Shown: piece after piece, positions 62,181-64,000 of the stretch
How the letters are laid out: each line of letters starts with the position of its first letter
Position numbering within the stretch: position 1 is the first letter of the stretch
Assembly (NCBI GenBank): GCA_041583135.1
Contig: JBFHGJ010000003.1
Span: forward strand, 1 to 64,000
Length of the DNA: 64,000 nt
Direction of reading: 5' to 3'
From: JABSOG01 sp041583135
GTDB taxonomy: Bacteria > Pseudomonadota > Gammaproteobacteria > Enterobacterales > Alteromonadaceae
The notes under the pieces: generated by a model
Seen by the model: the letters and a program-made list of their open reading frames with translations, nothing else
Told to the model about the DNA's origin: nothing
Databases searched by the model: none
Made by a program: the position numbers and the translations under genes

Positions 62181-63776
62181 ATGCGTCGTTGGAATGGTTG
62201 GGGTGACGAGTCGAACTCAATGGCTTTGCCCAGTAGTGCTGACACTTTTTTAGCTGAGTTACTTGGCGATGGACATCCCTTAACGGATGCCAGTTTTGAT
62301 GAGGTGTGTGCCAAAGTACCTCCAAGTCGTTTACCGCAACATGAATTGGTCTTAACCGATGCGCAGCAACGTGTCCGACATGCACGTGGACAGTCACTGC
62401 CTGATTGGTTGGCGATGCGCAGTGGCGAGTTTGATGTTTTTCCCGATGGCGTTGCCTTTCCTGAAAACAATCAAGATGTCAGAGCGCTACTGGCCTACGC
62501 CAAAGCCAACGATATTGAGCTGATCCCTTATGGCGGCGGCACCTCGGTTGCCGGACACATTACACCTAAAGCATCCAAAAGGCCGATTTTGACTGTCTCG
62601 ATGGCGCGAATGAACCGTCTGTTGGCATTAGATGAGCAAAGCCAGATTGCCACCTTTGGTGCCGGCACGCCCGGCCCGATGGTTGAATCTCAACTCCGAG
62701 CCAAAGGTTATACCCTCGGCCATTTTCCCCAGTCTTTTGAACTTTCGACCATTGGCGGTTGGGTTGTAAGTCGCTCAAGTGGCCAACAGTCATTGCGTTA
62801 TGGCCGTATCGAACAAATGTTTGCGGGCGGTCAGCTCGAAACTTTTGATGGCACAATGGATATTCCGACATTCCCTGCCAGTTCGGCAGGGCCTGATATG
62901 CGCGAACTGATCATGGGCAGTGAGGGGCGCTTTGGGATCTTGACCGAGGTGAAAGTCAGGGTGACGCGCTTGGCTGAAAAAGAGCAGTTCTATGTGACTT
63001 TCTTTCCCAACTGGGAGGCAGCCAAGTCTTTTTGCCAAGAGGCGGCGCAGCAGCGTATCGGCTTGTCTATGCTGAGGGTTAGCAACGCGGTCGAAACGCA
63101 AACACAGTTAAAACTGGCAGGTCATGAGTCGTTGATCGCATGGCTTGAGCGCTATCTGAAGTGGCGTGGCTGTGGTGAACAAAAATGTATGCTGACATAC
63201 GGAATTACCGGCAGTAGCGTGCAAAACCGCGCGACAGCCAAGCAGGTTAATAAGCTGACTCGTCGTTTCAAAGGGGTTGGTACGGGGACTGCCTTGGGGA
63301 AAAAGTGGCAAGGTAACCGTTTTCGCTTGCCGTATTTACGTGAAGCTTTATGGCTTAAGGGCTACGCTATCGATACCTTAGAAACGGCAACTGATTGGCA
63401 AAACGTCAATTGTTTGCAAGATAAGGTCGAGGCTGTCTTGCGAGAGGGTCTTAAAGACGAAAATGAGCCGGTGCATGTGTTTACGCATTTGTCTCACGTT
63501 TATTCTCAAGGCTGTAGTTTGTATACCACTTATCTTTATAAGTGTGCTGAGGATTATCAACACACTTATGCACGCTGGCAGAAACTAAAACATGCTGCTA
63601 GCGAAACCATTGTCAACAATCATGGCACCATCAGTCACCAACACGGAGTGGGCAAAGATCATGCGCCATACCTTGTTGTTGAGAAAGGTGAAAAGGCGAT
63701 GATTGTCCTACGCAAGTTATGCGATCATTTTGATGAAAAACAACAGCTTAATCCTGGAACCTTGCTCGATGATTAA
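62181..63776 (+). CDS. FAD-linked oxidase, alkyldihydroxyacetone-phosphate synthase-like
   Basis: A 531-residue FAD-binding (PCMH-type) protein: MRRWNGWGDESNSMALPSS at the start, FAD contact IPYGGGTSVAGHITPK near residue 115, TLGHFPQSFELSTIGGWV near 177, ELIMGSEGRFGILTEVKVRV near 237, and a late HHGTISHQHGVGKDH-like NNHGTISHQHGVGKDHAPYL near 480. This is the AGPS family pattern. Bacterial members are often next to a GlpD-like gene, as here (8-bp overlap), suggesting glycerol-phosphate or ether lipid metabolism rather than D-lactate oxidation. Confidence 0.85.
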   Translation: MRRWNGWGDESNSMALPSSADTFLAELLGDGHPLTDASFDEVCAKVPPSRLPQHELVLTDAQQRVRHARGQSLPDWLAMRSGEFDVFPDGVAFPENNQDVRALLAYAKANDIELIPYGGGTSVAGHITPKASKRPILTVSMARMNRLLALDEQSQIATFGAGTPGPMVESQLRAKGYTLGHFPQSFELSTIGGWVVSRSSGQQSLRYGRIEQMFAGGQLETFDGTMDIPTFPASSAGPDMRELIMGSEGRFGILTEVKVRVTRLAEKEQFYVTFFPNWEAAKSFCQEAAQQRIGLSMLRVSNAVETQTQLKLAGHESLIAWLERYLKWRGCGEQKCMLTYGITGSSVQNRATAKQVNKLTRRFKGVGTGTALGKKWQGNRFRLPYLREALWLKGYAIDTLETATDWQNVNCLQDKVEAVLREGLKDENEPVHVFTHLSHVYSQGCSLYTTYLYKCAEDYQHTYARWQKLKHAASETIVNNHGTISHQHGVGKDHAPYLVVEKGEKAMIVLRKLCDHFDEKQQLNPGTLLDD

Positions 63777-64000
63777 AGCGGATACGCGCCAACAGAGCCT
63801 TGCGAGGCTGACGTCGGAGCCCGACTGGGACGTTATCGTCATCGGAGGTGGGGTGGTTGGCGCCGGCGTTTTCAAATATGCCAATCAACTGGGTTTGAAG
63901 GCGCTGCTGCTGGAGCAAAAGGACTTCGCTTGGGGTAGTTCAAGTCGTTCGTCAAAAATGGTTCATGGCGGCCTGAGATATATCGCTGAGGGGCAGATCA
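63769..64000 (+). CDS. Glycerol-3-phosphate dehydrogenase (GlpD)-like protein, 3' end cut by window
   Basis: The ATG at 63769 overlaps the last 8 bp of the FAD-oxidase gene; 77 codons are visible. DWDVIVIGGGVVGAGVFKYA near residue 20 is the FAD-binding Rossmann motif, and SSSRSSKMVHGGLRYI near residue 58 is the GlpD-family motif. The rest lies outside, so whether it is true GlpD or a paralogue cannot be settled. Confidence 0.85.
   Translation, partial: MIKADTRQQSLARLTSEPDWDVIVIGGGVVGAGVFKYANQLGLKALLLEQKDFAWGSSSRSSKMVHGGLRYIAEGQI

Noticed and set aside
36500..62600. SlmA-binding sites or MatP matS sites as the motif
   Set aside because: SlmA sites (GTGAGTACTCAC) and matS (GTGACRNYGTCAC) are palindromes with other spacing; the SlmA recognition helix here looks like that of E. 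coli, and density is far beyond that of either site. Only the half GTGAC is shared.

Overview
The window reads as an origin-side piece of a gammaproteobacterial chromosome, most like Shewanella and other marine Alteromonadales. The evidence is gene order: rsmD / ftsY-ftsE-ftsX / rpoH, slmA / coaBC / radC / rpmB-rpmG / mutM / coaD, waaA, and kbl-tdh-glpE-glpG. The placement near the replication origin is inferred from where these genes lie in relatives. No tRNA, rRNA, CRISPR array, prophage or complete insertion sequence is visible. One IS200-like (Y1/HUH) transposase gene is present.

Region 1 (1-16 kb) is mixed housekeeping and small-protein genes: a partial Ap4A phosphorylase-like gene, proline iminopeptidase, a periplasmic binding protein, a secreted 29-residue-repeat protein, DUF924, a KamA-family radical SAM enzyme, SelO, dodecin, KptA with a DUF4166 protein, a PqiA-like membrane protein, DUF1289, ubiC-ubiA, a methyl-accepting chemotaxis protein, DUF2007 and DUF416. 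Region 2 (16-30 kb) is signalling: two very large tandem hybrid two-component regulators (propeller, kinase, receiver, AraC), a periplasmic metallo-beta-lactamase-fold hydrolase, a YfiR-GAF histidine-kinase-like protein coupled to a receiver protein, and an EAL-HDOD protein. Region 3 (30-44 kb) is core information and division: rimO, a lipoprotein of the 2H phosphoesterase fold, a STAS protein, rsmD, ftsYEX, a second EAL-HDOD protein, rpoH, slmA, coaBC, radC, rpmBG and mutM. Region 4 (44-64 kb) carries a PAS chemoreceptor, an M16 protease lipoprotein, coaD overlapping a Wzi-like outer-membrane protein, a TetR regulator, the Y1 transposase, an LPS/capsule block (KpsS-like, waaA, glycosyltransferase), kbl-tdh, glpE-glpG, a FliL-like protein, an NAD(P)H-rubredoxin-reductase-like flavoprotein, and an AGPS-like FAD oxidase overlapping a GlpD-like gene cut by the window end.

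The strongest unexplained signal is a short DNA motif, CTRGACAGTCAC (core GACAGTC/GACTGTC). By hand count the 7-bp core occurs 9 times in the first 36.5 kb and 53 times in the last 27.5 kb, where about 3-4 are expected by chance. It occurs singly in intergenic DNA, inside genes, across start and stop codons, and in four local clusters: 8 copies at exact 23-bp spacing after ftsX, 3 copies after rpmG, 5 copies at exact 22-bp spacing after the PAS chemoreceptor, and 5 copies at 8-bp spacing after glpG. Nothing annotated here explains it.
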